A stretch of DNA of 35,376 nt, from positions 1 to 35,376 of the forward strand of contig CACGKR010000008.1 in NCBI GenBank assembly GCA_902573705.1, given 5' to 3'. This document shows, in pieces, positions 26,132 to 35,376 of this stretch (its first letter is position 1; every line of letters starts with the position of its first letter). The notes under the pieces were generated by a model. It did no database searches, was not told the origin of the DNA, and saw only the letters and a program-made list of their open reading frames with translations. Position numbers and translations under genes: made by a program. Source of the stretch: an uncultured Pelagibacteraceae bacterium. Lineage in GTDB: Bacteria; Pseudomonadota; Alphaproteobacteria; Pelagibacterales; Pelagibacteraceae.

Positions 26132-27017
26132 TTTTATTTTCTCTGTTGGATAAATAAAGACCTATAATAATTAAAATTGCACCAATCAAATGAAAAAATT
26201 GGAATTTCTCATTAAAAAAAGTTATTGCCATGATTGTACTGAATAAAGGAATTAATGATAAAAATATACCTGCTCTGTTGGCCCCTATGATAGATACTGC
26301 TCCAGCCCAACAATAATAAGAACCTATACTTGGAAAAATAGCTAAAAATATAAGAGCGTAAGCTAAATTAATATCAAAATTAATTACTTGTCCATTAGAA
26401 AGTTCATATAAAAATTGTGGAAAAACACATATCAACCCAAATGTACAAATAACATGCACTAATGTTAATAATGGTAGAGTAAATTTCTTTTTCTTTAGAA
26501 GAGTAGAGTAAACTCCCCAAGTTACAACAGCTCCTATCATTATTAAATCTCCCTTGTTAAAATTTAATGAGAGCAAAATATCTAGTTTTAGTTTAGTGAT
26601 AATTGCTAGAATTCCACACGCTGAAATAATAAGGCCTGAAATTTGAAATTTATTAGTCTTTTCAATTTTAAATAAAAAACAAAGTAAAATTATTATAGCT
26701 GGGATAGCTGTATTAAAAAGAGATGAATTAATTACTTGAGTATAAATTAATGATAAGTATGTAAACGAATTAAATAAACCAACACTTGTAAATCCTAAAA
26801 AAAATAATAAGGGTAAATTATTTAAAATCGTATTTTTGTATTTAATTATTTCTTTATAGGTAAAAGGTAATAATATAACCCAAACGAGTAACCATCGATA
26901 AAATACTAAGGACAAAGGAGGTATCTCTGTCAAAAAAGCATACTTTCCTATAATAAAATTTCCAGCCCAAAATAATGTTGCACAAATCAACATGATATAT
27001 GCTTTTGTGCTTTGCAT
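26124..27017 (-). CDS. EamA/DMT family transporter
   Basis: This is a 297-residue inner-membrane protein with about ten helices in two EamA repeats. Early residues LICATLFWAGNFIIGKYAF and PPLSLVFYRWLLVW are typical of repeat one, and GANRAGIFLSLIPLFSTIMA of repeat two. It is distinct from the EamA protein at 8327-9214. Lying between the DadA-like oxidase and the hydroxyacid dehydrogenase, it may move an amino or hydroxy acid handled by them, which is inference. Confidence 0.9.
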   Translation of the reverse strand: MQSTKAYIMLICATLFWAGNFIIGKYAFLTEIPPLSLVFYRWLLVWVILLPFTYKEIIKYKNTILNNLPLLFFLGFTSVGLFNSFTYLSLIYTQVINSSLFNTAIPAIIILLCFLFKIEKTNKFQISGLIISACGILAIITKLKLDILLSLNFNKGDLIMIGAVVTWGVYSTLLKKKKFTLPLLTLVHVICTFGLICVFPQFLYELSNGQVINFDINLAYALIFLAIFPSIGSYYCWAGAVSIIGANRAGIFLSLIPLFSTIMAITFFNEKFQFFHLIGAILIIIGLYLSNRENKNG

Positions 27018-27021
27018 AAAA

Positions 27022-28263
27022 CTAACTAAATCTACTTGAGCTATAGGGTTCTAGGTTTAAATTAGTATTTTCTTTAGCTATCATTCCGGAAACAATCTTT
27101 CCTGATATTGGACCTAATGTCCATCCTAAATGATGATGACCAAAACAATAAAAAATATTTTTATGATTTTTTGATTGTCCCATCACAGGAAGAAAATCGG
27201 GTAAAGTTGGTCTAAAACCTAACCATTCGTCCTCGTGATCAGGTAAGTCTCCTAACATATATTTTGCATTATCTATTAAATTTCTAATTCTCGATTTTGA
27301 TAATGGATTTTTTAAACCACCAAATTCAACTGTGCCAACCACTCTCAATCCTTGTTCCATTGGTGTGATACCAAAGCCTCTGTTAGAAAAAATTACTGGT
27401 CTTGAAAGGAGGTGCTCACAATCTTTAAAGTGAATGTGATATCCCCTCTCAGTATCTAGAGGGATTTTTTCGTCTAGTTTATCTGTTAATTTTTTAGAAA
27501 AAGCTCCACATGCAATTACTACTTTATCAAAAGTAAACTTTTGGGTATCATTTTTCAAAACAGGTTTCTCATCAACGAATTGAATATCCTGAATATTTGT
27601 TTTATTAAATTTTCCGCCTTTTTTTAAAAAAAGTTCGAAAAATTTAAGTAAGATTTTTTTAGGGTTTCTAGCATGTCTTGCGTATGGATAATAAACACCT
27701 CCATGATAGAATGGTTTAATATTTGGCTCTAAGTCATGAATTTCACTTTTACTAACAAGTTGTTGTTTAACTCCTAATTCATCTCTGACTTTAATTTCTA
27801 ATTCACGACTTTTTAAATCCTTTTCATTCCATATATAAAGAATTCCTTTATTTTCAACTAAGCCATTAATATCAACCTCATCAAATAACTCATCATAAGC
27901 CGGCAAAGCTAAATCTAAAATTTGATGCATATTTTTTGCAGTATGCATCATGTTTTTTTTACTAGTATTTAGAATAAATTTAAAAAACCACGGGATCATC
28001 TTTGGGACATAATTCCATTTGAGAGCCAAAGGTCCTGTTGAACTTAACAACATTGCAGGAACATCGGCTAGTATATCAGTTCTATTTAGTGAAAGTGATG
28101 CATACGGAGAAAAGTGTCCTGCATTTCCGTATGAAGCTGCTGGACTTCCAGGCTCATCTCTGTCAAAAATTGAAACTTCATATCCTTTTTTTTGAAGAAA
28201 TAAAGCATTTGAAATTCCTTGTATTCCTGATCCAATTATTCCAACTTTTAATTTTTTTAACAT
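27022..28263 (-). CDS. FAD-dependent oxidoreductase, DadA (D-amino-acid dehydrogenase) type
   Basis: This is a 413-residue flavoprotein of the DAO superfamily. The FAD motif VGIIGSGIQGISNALFLQ spans residues 7-24, with D34 ending the second strand. DEPGSPAASYGNAGHFSPYA is the usual DadA continuation, and TPMEQGLRVVGTVEFGG plus FGHHHLGWTLGPISGKIVSG are the C-terminal family motifs. It should oxidise a D-amino acid or N-substituted glycine to the 2-oxo acid and pass electrons to the respiratory chain. It is the first gene of the minus-strand set ending in msrB, 49 bases after rodA. Confidence 0.9.
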   Translation of the reverse strand: MLKKLKVGIIGSGIQGISNALFLQKKGYEVSIFDRDEPGSPAASYGNAGHFSPYASLSLNRTDILADVPAMLLSSTGPLALKWNYVPKMIPWFFKFILNTSKKNMMHTAKNMHQILDLALPAYDELFDEVDINGLVENKGILYIWNEKDLKSRELEIKVRDELGVKQQLVSKSEIHDLEPNIKPFYHGGVYYPYARHARNPKKILLKFFELFLKKGGKFNKTNIQDIQFVDEKPVLKNDTQKFTFDKVVIACGAFSKKLTDKLDEKIPLDTERGYHIHFKDCEHLLSRPVIFSNRGFGITPMEQGLRVVGTVEFGGLKNPLSKSRIRNLIDNAKYMLGDLPDHEDEWLGFRPTLPDFLPVMGQSKNHKNIFYCFGHHHLGWTLGPISGKIVSGMIAKENTNLNLEPYSSSRFS

Positions 28264-28312
28264 ATCAAAATATACAATTAATTTTCAAAGTTATTTAAGC
28301 GACAAATTATAC

Positions 28313-29440
28313 TTATGCAATGGCTTGTTGACTGTGCACTTTTGCACTCATCACAACTCCAAAACCAATCATTGTAGCTAACATTGATGAGCCACCGTAT
28401 GACATTATGGGAAGAGGAGAACCTACAATCGGGAGTAAACCAAGAACCATGCTCATATTTATTGTAATGTAAACAAATATTGCTGCCCCAAAACTATAAC
28501 AAAATATTTTTGCAAAATAACTTCTAGATGAAATTCCAATTGAAATAATTCTATAAATAATTATTGCATATATTATCAGAAGAGTTGCTGATCCAATAAA
28601 GCCAAATTCTTCTGAGAAAAGTGTAAAAATAAAATCTGTATGTTTTTCTGGTAAAAACTCTAAATAACTCTGGGTTCCTTTTAAAAAACCCTTCCCAAAA
28701 ATTCCTCCTGAACCTACAGCAATTTTTGATTGAATAATTTGATAGCCCGCACCAAGAGGATCTCTGTCAGGATTTAAAAAAGTTAAAATTCTCAATTTTT
28801 GATAAGGCTTCAAAAATGAAATTATAAAAGGAAGTGAGATTAAAAAACCTATCATAGTATATATAAAATACTTGTGATTAATTCCAGCAAACCATATGAC
28901 TGCTATACCACTTATTGCTATTAAAAGAGATGTGCCAAGATCTGGCTGAACAATTACAAGTCCCATCGGTAATAATATTACAATTAGGGAAGTTAAAATT
29001 GTATAAATCGAGTTAACATTTTCTAATTTCATTCTATGGAAATACTTTGCAAGACATAAAATTATACAAATTTTCATTAACTCAGATGGTTGTAGGTTGA
29101 TAAAATGTAGATCCATCCATCTTTGAGATCCTGAGGATTTTATTCCAAAAAAATAAGTCCAAATCAACAATGCAATAACTATTAAATAAGATAAGTATCC
29201 TATTGAGAACCAAAATTTAATGTTTATGAACGAAAAAATAAGCATCATAATTGTAAATATTACTAATTTTACAAAATGACTTTTTGTATGAAATAAAATA
29301 TTACCTCCATCAGTCGAATACATCGTTGTTAAACTAATGGTACCTAGCAATAAAATACAAGCTAACAAAATATAATCAAAATTTCTTAATTTTTGAAAAA
29401 AACCGAATGAATTATTTGATAATTTTGTATGTTGATACAT
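28313..29440 (-). CDS. rodA: Peptidoglycan glycosyltransferase RodA (SEDS family)
   Basis: RodA polymerises glycan strands in the elongasome with PBP2 as partner. The 375-residue protein has about ten membrane helices. SEDS motifs are SQRWMDLHFINLQPSELMKI (105-124), QPDLGTSLL (165-173), the extracellular loop EFLPEKHTDFIFTLFSEEFG with the presumed catalytic D269, and PIMSYGGSSML near the C-terminus. Its ATG directly follows the mrdA stop with no spacer, so the pair is made together. It is the last gene of the shape operon. Confidence 0.95.
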   Translation of the reverse strand: MYQHTKLSNNSFGFFQKLRNFDYILLACILLLGTISLTTMYSTDGGNILFHTKSHFVKLVIFTIMMLIFSFINIKFWFSIGYLSYLIVIALLIWTYFFGIKSSGSQRWMDLHFINLQPSELMKICIILCLAKYFHRMKLENVNSIYTILTSLIVILLPMGLVIVQPDLGTSLLIAISGIAVIWFAGINHKYFIYTMIGFLISLPFIISFLKPYQKLRILTFLNPDRDPLGAGYQIIQSKIAVGSGGIFGKGFLKGTQSYLEFLPEKHTDFIFTLFSEEFGFIGSATLLIIYAIIIYRIISIGISSRSYFAKIFCYSFGAAIFVYITINMSMVLGLLPIVGSPLPIMSYGGSSMLATMIGFGVVMSAKVHSQQAIA

Positions 29441-31324
29441 TTAAATCTCCAAATATTTTTTTTCACTTATTGATTTTCTCAATAAGTCTCTATCAATAAC
29501 TTTTTTAAATAATCTTTTTGCCATCGGTGCCGCTGTGGTACTTCCATTACCTCCGTGCTCAACTAATATGCTTAAAGCATAACGAGGGTTTTTATATGGA
29601 CCGTATGCTACATAAAGAGCATGATCTCTCTCTTTATAAGGAATTTCAAAAGTTTTCAAGTCAAGCTCTCTGTCCTTTTTTGTAATTTTTTTAACTTGAG
29701 CTGTTCCAGTTTTTCCAGCAAATTGATATTTTGGATCATCAATTCTAGATCGATAAGAAGTTCCTCTGACTTCATTAGTTGAGGCATACATGGCATCTTG
29801 AACGATCTTAATATTATTTGAGTCTTCGTATAAAGGAATAAATTTATCAACCTGTGATACATTTTTATCATCATCAACAACTATTTTTGGGTAAATCTTG
29901 TAGCCTCCATTACCAATTTGGGCAGTCATTAAACATAATTGAATTGGTGTTGTTTGAATATAACCTTGGCCAATTCCAGTAATTATAGTTTCTCCCAATA
30001 ACCAACTTTGTCCTAATGCATTTTTTTTCCACAGTGTATTAGGAATTAAACCTTTTTTTTCTATATTGAATAAATCACCAAAAACTTCTTTTCCTAATCC
30101 AAATTTTTTAGCAGTCTCACTTAATTTATCTACCCCTAGTTTACGAGCTACTTCATAAAAATATGTATCGCAGGATTGTTTCATAGCATTTCTTAAGTTC
30201 ATAAATCCGTGTCCCTCTTTTTTCCAACAATGATAACTTTGACCATACAATTCTAATGGATGCTCATGGCCTCTACAATTTACAGTAAAATTAGTATTAA
30301 TAATTCCATTCTCTAATGCAGATAAAGCAACAATAGGTTTTATGGTTGATCCCGGGGAATAAGACCCTTGCAAAGTCTTATTTACAAGTGGTTTCATTGG
30401 ATTATTACGAATTAGTTGCCAATCATCTTGGCTAATTCCAAAAACAAATAAATTAGGATCAAAAGATGGTGATGAATGCATTGCAATTATAGATCCTGTG
30501 TAAATGTCCATTACACATATTGAGCCAGCTTTATCTTTTAATAATTCACCAGTTAATTTTTGAACTTCGGTATCAATTGTAAGTTTAAGATTTTTTCCTT
30601 GTTCTCCTTTTTGAAATTCTAACTGATTTATTCTTCTTCCATAGGCGTTAACTTCATATCTTTCTATATCATTTGTTCCTATAAGTTTATCTTCAAAAGA
30701 CTTTTCTATACCTACTTTTCCAACTTTAAGACCTGGTACAAAATTTTTCTTAATAATTTCAGAATTCTTTATATCATTTTCATTTGCCTGACTGACATAT
30801 CCTACAATGTGAGTAAAGTTTTCTTTGAATGGATAATTTCTCGAAATAGAAATTACTGGTTTGACTCCATTTAAATCATATAAATGATTATTTACTTTTG
30901 AAAATTTTTTCCAACTGAGGTTATCTGATACTATTAGAGTTTCCCATGGTTTTATCTCATTCTTTTTTTTTAATACTTTATCAAATTCTTTATCAGTCAT
31001 TTCTAATAAATCTTTGACTCTGTATATTACATACCTAAAATCCTCTACCTGTTCTGGAATAATATGAAGTTGATAAGCTTCAAAGTTTCCTGCAATTACA
31101 TTTCCAAAATAATCAGTAATTTCACCTCTTACAGGTGCTAGTTTCCATTCTCTAATTCTATTTTTATCTGACAATGTTAGATATTTCTTATTTTCTTTAA
31201 CTTGTAAAAAAAACAACCTACTAATTAATCCTACCATTATAAAAAATTTTAATGAGCCAGTAATAAACATTCTTCTGTTAATTAGATTAAGTTTTTTTAC
31301 ACTATCAGTTGATGAATTAATCAT
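29441..31324 (-). CDS. mrdA: Penicillin-binding protein 2 (intact copy)
   Basis: This is the class B transpeptidase of the elongasome, anchored by one N-terminal helix (about residues 22-42). ATG 31324 has GAGG six bases upstream and overlaps mreD by 8 bases; a TTG at 31360 is also in frame but unlikely. The 627-residue protein has the catalytic SxxK motif STIK at 326-329 in YSPGSTIKP, the SxD motif SCD near 384-386 and KTGT near 538-541. All are intact, showing that this copy is the functional one and that the shorter copy near 4053-4440 is a duplicate fragment. Confidence 0.96.
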   Translation of the reverse strand: MINSSTDSVKKLNLINRRMFITGSLKFFIMVGLISRLFFLQVKENKKYLTLSDKNRIREWKLAPVRGEITDYFGNVIAGNFEAYQLHIIPEQVEDFRYVIYRVKDLLEMTDKEFDKVLKKKNEIKPWETLIVSDNLSWKKFSKVNNHLYDLNGVKPVISISRNYPFKENFTHIVGYVSQANENDIKNSEIIKKNFVPGLKVGKVGIEKSFEDKLIGTNDIERYEVNAYGRRINQLEFQKGEQGKNLKLTIDTEVQKLTGELLKDKAGSICVMDIYTGSIIAMHSSPSFDPNLFVFGISQDDWQLIRNNPMKPLVNKTLQGSYSPGSTIKPIVALSALENGIINTNFTVNCRGHEHPLELYGQSYHCWKKEGHGFMNLRNAMKQSCDTYFYEVARKLGVDKLSETAKKFGLGKEVFGDLFNIEKKGLIPNTLWKKNALGQSWLLGETIITGIGQGYIQTTPIQLCLMTAQIGNGGYKIYPKIVVDDDKNVSQVDKFIPLYEDSNNIKIVQDAMYASTNEVRGTSYRSRIDDPKYQFAGKTGTAQVKKITKKDRELDLKTFEIPYKERDHALYVAYGPYKNPRYALSILVEHGGNGSTTAAPMAKRLFKKVIDRDLLRKSISEKKYLEI

Positions 31325-31823
31325 TAAGACCTCGTAGATATTGATTAAATAGATAGACAAAAACTAAGTAAAATAAAAAAGTAAAAAAATTATTTATCAA
31401 ATAATCTATTAAGATTATGTTGTATGAGAAAAATAACATTAAAACTGAGTAATTAATTGAATTTATTAAACTAATAATGAATAGGAAATAAAACCAATCT
31501 TTAATTGGATGAGGTCTAATAGTGATATTTCGTAGATAAGAAGTTGCAATACAAATCAATATATATGAAAAACTACTTAATCCTAAAGGTAATCCGACAA
31601 CGGTATCATTCACAAGTCCAGCCATAAAAACTAAAAAATAATCAAAATTTTTGAAATCTTTAAGTGTAAAATAAAAAATTAAGATATAAGGAAAATTGAA
31701 CGAAAAATATTCTAAATTTAAATAGTTAAAATCAAATTCATTCAAAACAGATATAAATAAAAAAATAATTGGTAACCAAGAATAAAGTTTTAGAAATGAG
31801 CTTTTTGTTTTAAAATTAACCAT
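31317..31823 (-). CDS. mreD: Cell-shape membrane protein MreD
   Basis: This 168-residue, about five-helix membrane protein of the elongation complex is identical to the product of 3554-4060. Its start overlaps the mreC stop by one base and its end overlaps mrdA by 8 bases, consistent with tight stoichiometric coupling of mreC, mreD and mrdA. The family core is GLVNDTVVGLPLGLSSFSYI. Confidence 0.92.
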   Translation of the reverse strand: MVNFKTKSSFLKLYSWLPIIFLFISVLNEFDFNYLNLEYFSFNFPYILIFYFTLKDFKNFDYFLVFMAGLVNDTVVGLPLGLSSFSYILICIATSYLRNITIRPHPIKDWFYFLFIISLINSINYSVLMLFFSYNIILIDYLINNFFTFLFYLVFVYLFNQYLRGLND

Positions 31824-33049
31824 TAGTTTTTTCTACCTTTGCTCATTACACATTTTTTATACATTGTAGATCCAACTGAATAACCTTTATTATTAAAAAA
31901 TGACTTTCTACACTTGTGACCATATTCTAAATTTAATCTTAAAAAAGTAAGTTCTTCTTTATCAATATCGTATTGTTTTATTTTTTCTTTTTTTAAAAAT
32001 ATTTCGTTTTTAAAATCAACTATTTCATTTTCAAGTTTATTAATTTCAGATTTCAAGCTTTCATTTTCTTTTATAAACTTAAGATTTGTTTGCTCAATAA
32101 TCTCTAGCTCATCTTCAAGAATCTTCAATTTTGCATTCATTGGTGTGCCACCTGAAACATTTGAATCAAGTTCTGCATTATTCAATGTCTGAGTTTCGGT
32201 TTTTGTAATTACATCAGCAAACACATACTTTAATTGGCTAAAATCACTATAAAATTCAACATTAAATCTTGACGCTAAATTATCCTTTAGAATTGATAAT
32301 CTACCAATAGGTATTCCACTTTTAAATATTGCACCAGTACCTGATGTATAAATTATACTTTCTTGATTAATTTCATCTGAAAAACCGTCTTTGATATATT
32401 TTATTTGTCCTTGATTATTACCATCACCAGTAATTATTGCTTGAATATTTTGCGGAGCTATTGTTACCGGTACATTTGAATTCAAATCAGATAGTAATAA
32501 TACTCTTGCAGTTTTATAGTTAACTTCTATTACTCTGCCAACTAAATAAGATTGATCATATATATTTGTACCGATCTTAATATTATCTTTGCTTCCTTTG
32601 TTAATGATAATACTTTTTAAAAATGGACTCTCATGATCAACAATAATCTTTGCAAGTATTTTATCTGAACTTGAAACATAATCATTAATTAATTCTTTTA
32701 ACTCCCTATTTTCAGATTGAATAATTTGACTAGAAACATAGTTTGATTTTAATTGATTTAATTCTTGTTCGTTTTTTTTATAATCTTTAAAAAAGGTTGT
32801 ATATTCGCTTACTTCAAAAAAAGTATTTTTAATAAAATTTTCTGGAATTGAAACGACAAAAGAAGATCTATAAACAACTTCATTAATGCCAATTTTCAAA
32901 TACCTTATAATTTTTAAATCTAAACTAGACAATAAAATTATAAATGCTGAAATTAGAAAAAGCGTTAAAAGTGAAAATTTTTGCTGAGTACTTTTTTTTA
33001 AAAAAGCAGATCTAATTGCAATAATAAAATCATCTCTGCTTGAGGCCAT
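31823..33049 (-). CDS. mreC: Cell-shape protein MreC with coiled-coil C-terminal extension
   Basis: This is the native copy of the 408-residue protein. The short cytoplasmic N-terminus precedes one membrane helix (27-45), a coiled coil (85-122) and the periplasmic beta-barrel core (to about 283; SGTGAIFKSGIPIGRLSIL is a family hallmark). A low-complexity linker then leads to a second long coiled coil (305-371) and a tail, HKCRKSFFNNKGYSVGSTMY and then KKCV, with two cysteines twenty residues apart. The additional domain would sit in the periplasm, where it could bind another wall or envelope protein. Confidence 0.93.
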   Translation of the reverse strand: MASSRDDFIIAIRSAFLKKSTQQKFSLLTLFLISAFIILLSSLDLKIIRYLKIGINEVVYRSSFVVSIPENFIKNTFFEVSEYTTFFKDYKKNEQELNQLKSNYVSSQIIQSENRELKELINDYVSSSDKILAKIIVDHESPFLKSIIINKGSKDNIKIGTNIYDQSYLVGRVIEVNYKTARVLLLSDLNSNVPVTIAPQNIQAIITGDGNNQGQIKYIKDGFSDEINQESIIYTSGTGAIFKSGIPIGRLSILKDNLASRFNVEFYSDFSQLKYVFADVITKTETQTLNNAELDSNVSGGTPMNAKLKILEDELEIIEQTNLKFIKENESLKSEINKLENEIVDFKNEIFLKKEKIKQYDIDKEELTFLRLNLEYGHKCRKSFFNNKGYSVGSTMYKKCVMSKGRKN

Positions 33050-33054
33050 CGTTT

Positions 33055-35375
<2,321 letters not shown>

Positions 35376-35376
35376 T

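Overview
The window looks like chromosomal DNA of a SAR11-type (Pelagibacterales) marine alphaproteobacterium. It is very AT-rich, genes are packed with start/stop overlaps and almost no spacers, and the products are typical streamlined-ocean-bacterium families. These include a leuA-mreBCD-mrdA-rodA block, split 5-oxoprolinase genes, a Liv/HAAT ABC importer, EamA transporters, a TIGR03643 protein and a DadA-like oxidase. The taxonomic call is inferred from gene content and composition only. I saw no phage, plasmid, transposon, CRISPR, rRNA or tRNA signal.

The dominant structural fact is a 4.4-kb inverted duplication. Bases 1-4440 are the reverse complement of 30938-35376: leuA (3' part), mreB, mreC, mreD and the start of mrdA. 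Position i on the left matches 35377-i on the right as far as a one-base homopolymer difference near 4079-4086. The left copy stops abruptly inside mrdA and is joined in frame to the last 55 codons of a short-chain dehydrogenase, giving a chimeric ORF. The right copy continues into an intact mrdA and rodA. Most likely the left arm is an amplification or assembly chimera and the real locus is 4441-35376.

Layout: 4441-10823 holds the tail of an SDR gene meeting head-on a tightly coupled minus-strand operon: pxpB, pxpC, an EamA transporter, an FAD amine-oxidase-like protein, DUF1365, a cyclopropane-fatty-acid-synthase family methyltransferase and a DUF3833 lipoprotein. pxpA diverges at 10845 and is followed by two tandem paralogous TPR proteins and a TerC-family membrane protein. 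A periplasmic binding protein at 13416-14600 ends at a strong terminator. It converges on a minus-strand operon running from 20531 down to 14647: a ProC-like reductase, livG, livF, livH, livM, an unlisted 22-residue membrane microprotein and an MFS transporter.

20630-21313 is a small outer-membrane beta-barrel gene with its own terminator. 21314-21647 is the only long non-coding gap; it contains a dyad, a hairpin, a possible 13-codon leader ORF and a second hairpin abutting the ribosome site of a TIGR03643 gene, which is followed by a glutaredoxin gene. Next, on the minus strand, are a stand-alone inverse-autotransporter-type barrel translationally coupled to a cysteine-containing secreted protein. 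After these, still reading towards higher coordinates, comes a minus-strand five-gene set: msrB, an HDAC-family hydrolase, a D-2-hydroxyacid dehydrogenase, an EamA transporter and a DadA-like oxidase. The cell-shape genes rodA, mrdA, mreD, mreC, mreB and the 3' part of leuA fill the right end.

Functional reading: the right end is the elongasome operon. The middle is nutrient import and amino-acid salvage (pyroglutamate to glutamate, Liv-type uptake, a proline-type reductase). The left-centre operon is membrane-lipid modification. The least explained parts are the barrel plus secreted-protein pair, the microprotein between livM and the MFS gene, the TPR pair, the C-terminal extension of MreC, and the leader region at 21314-21647.
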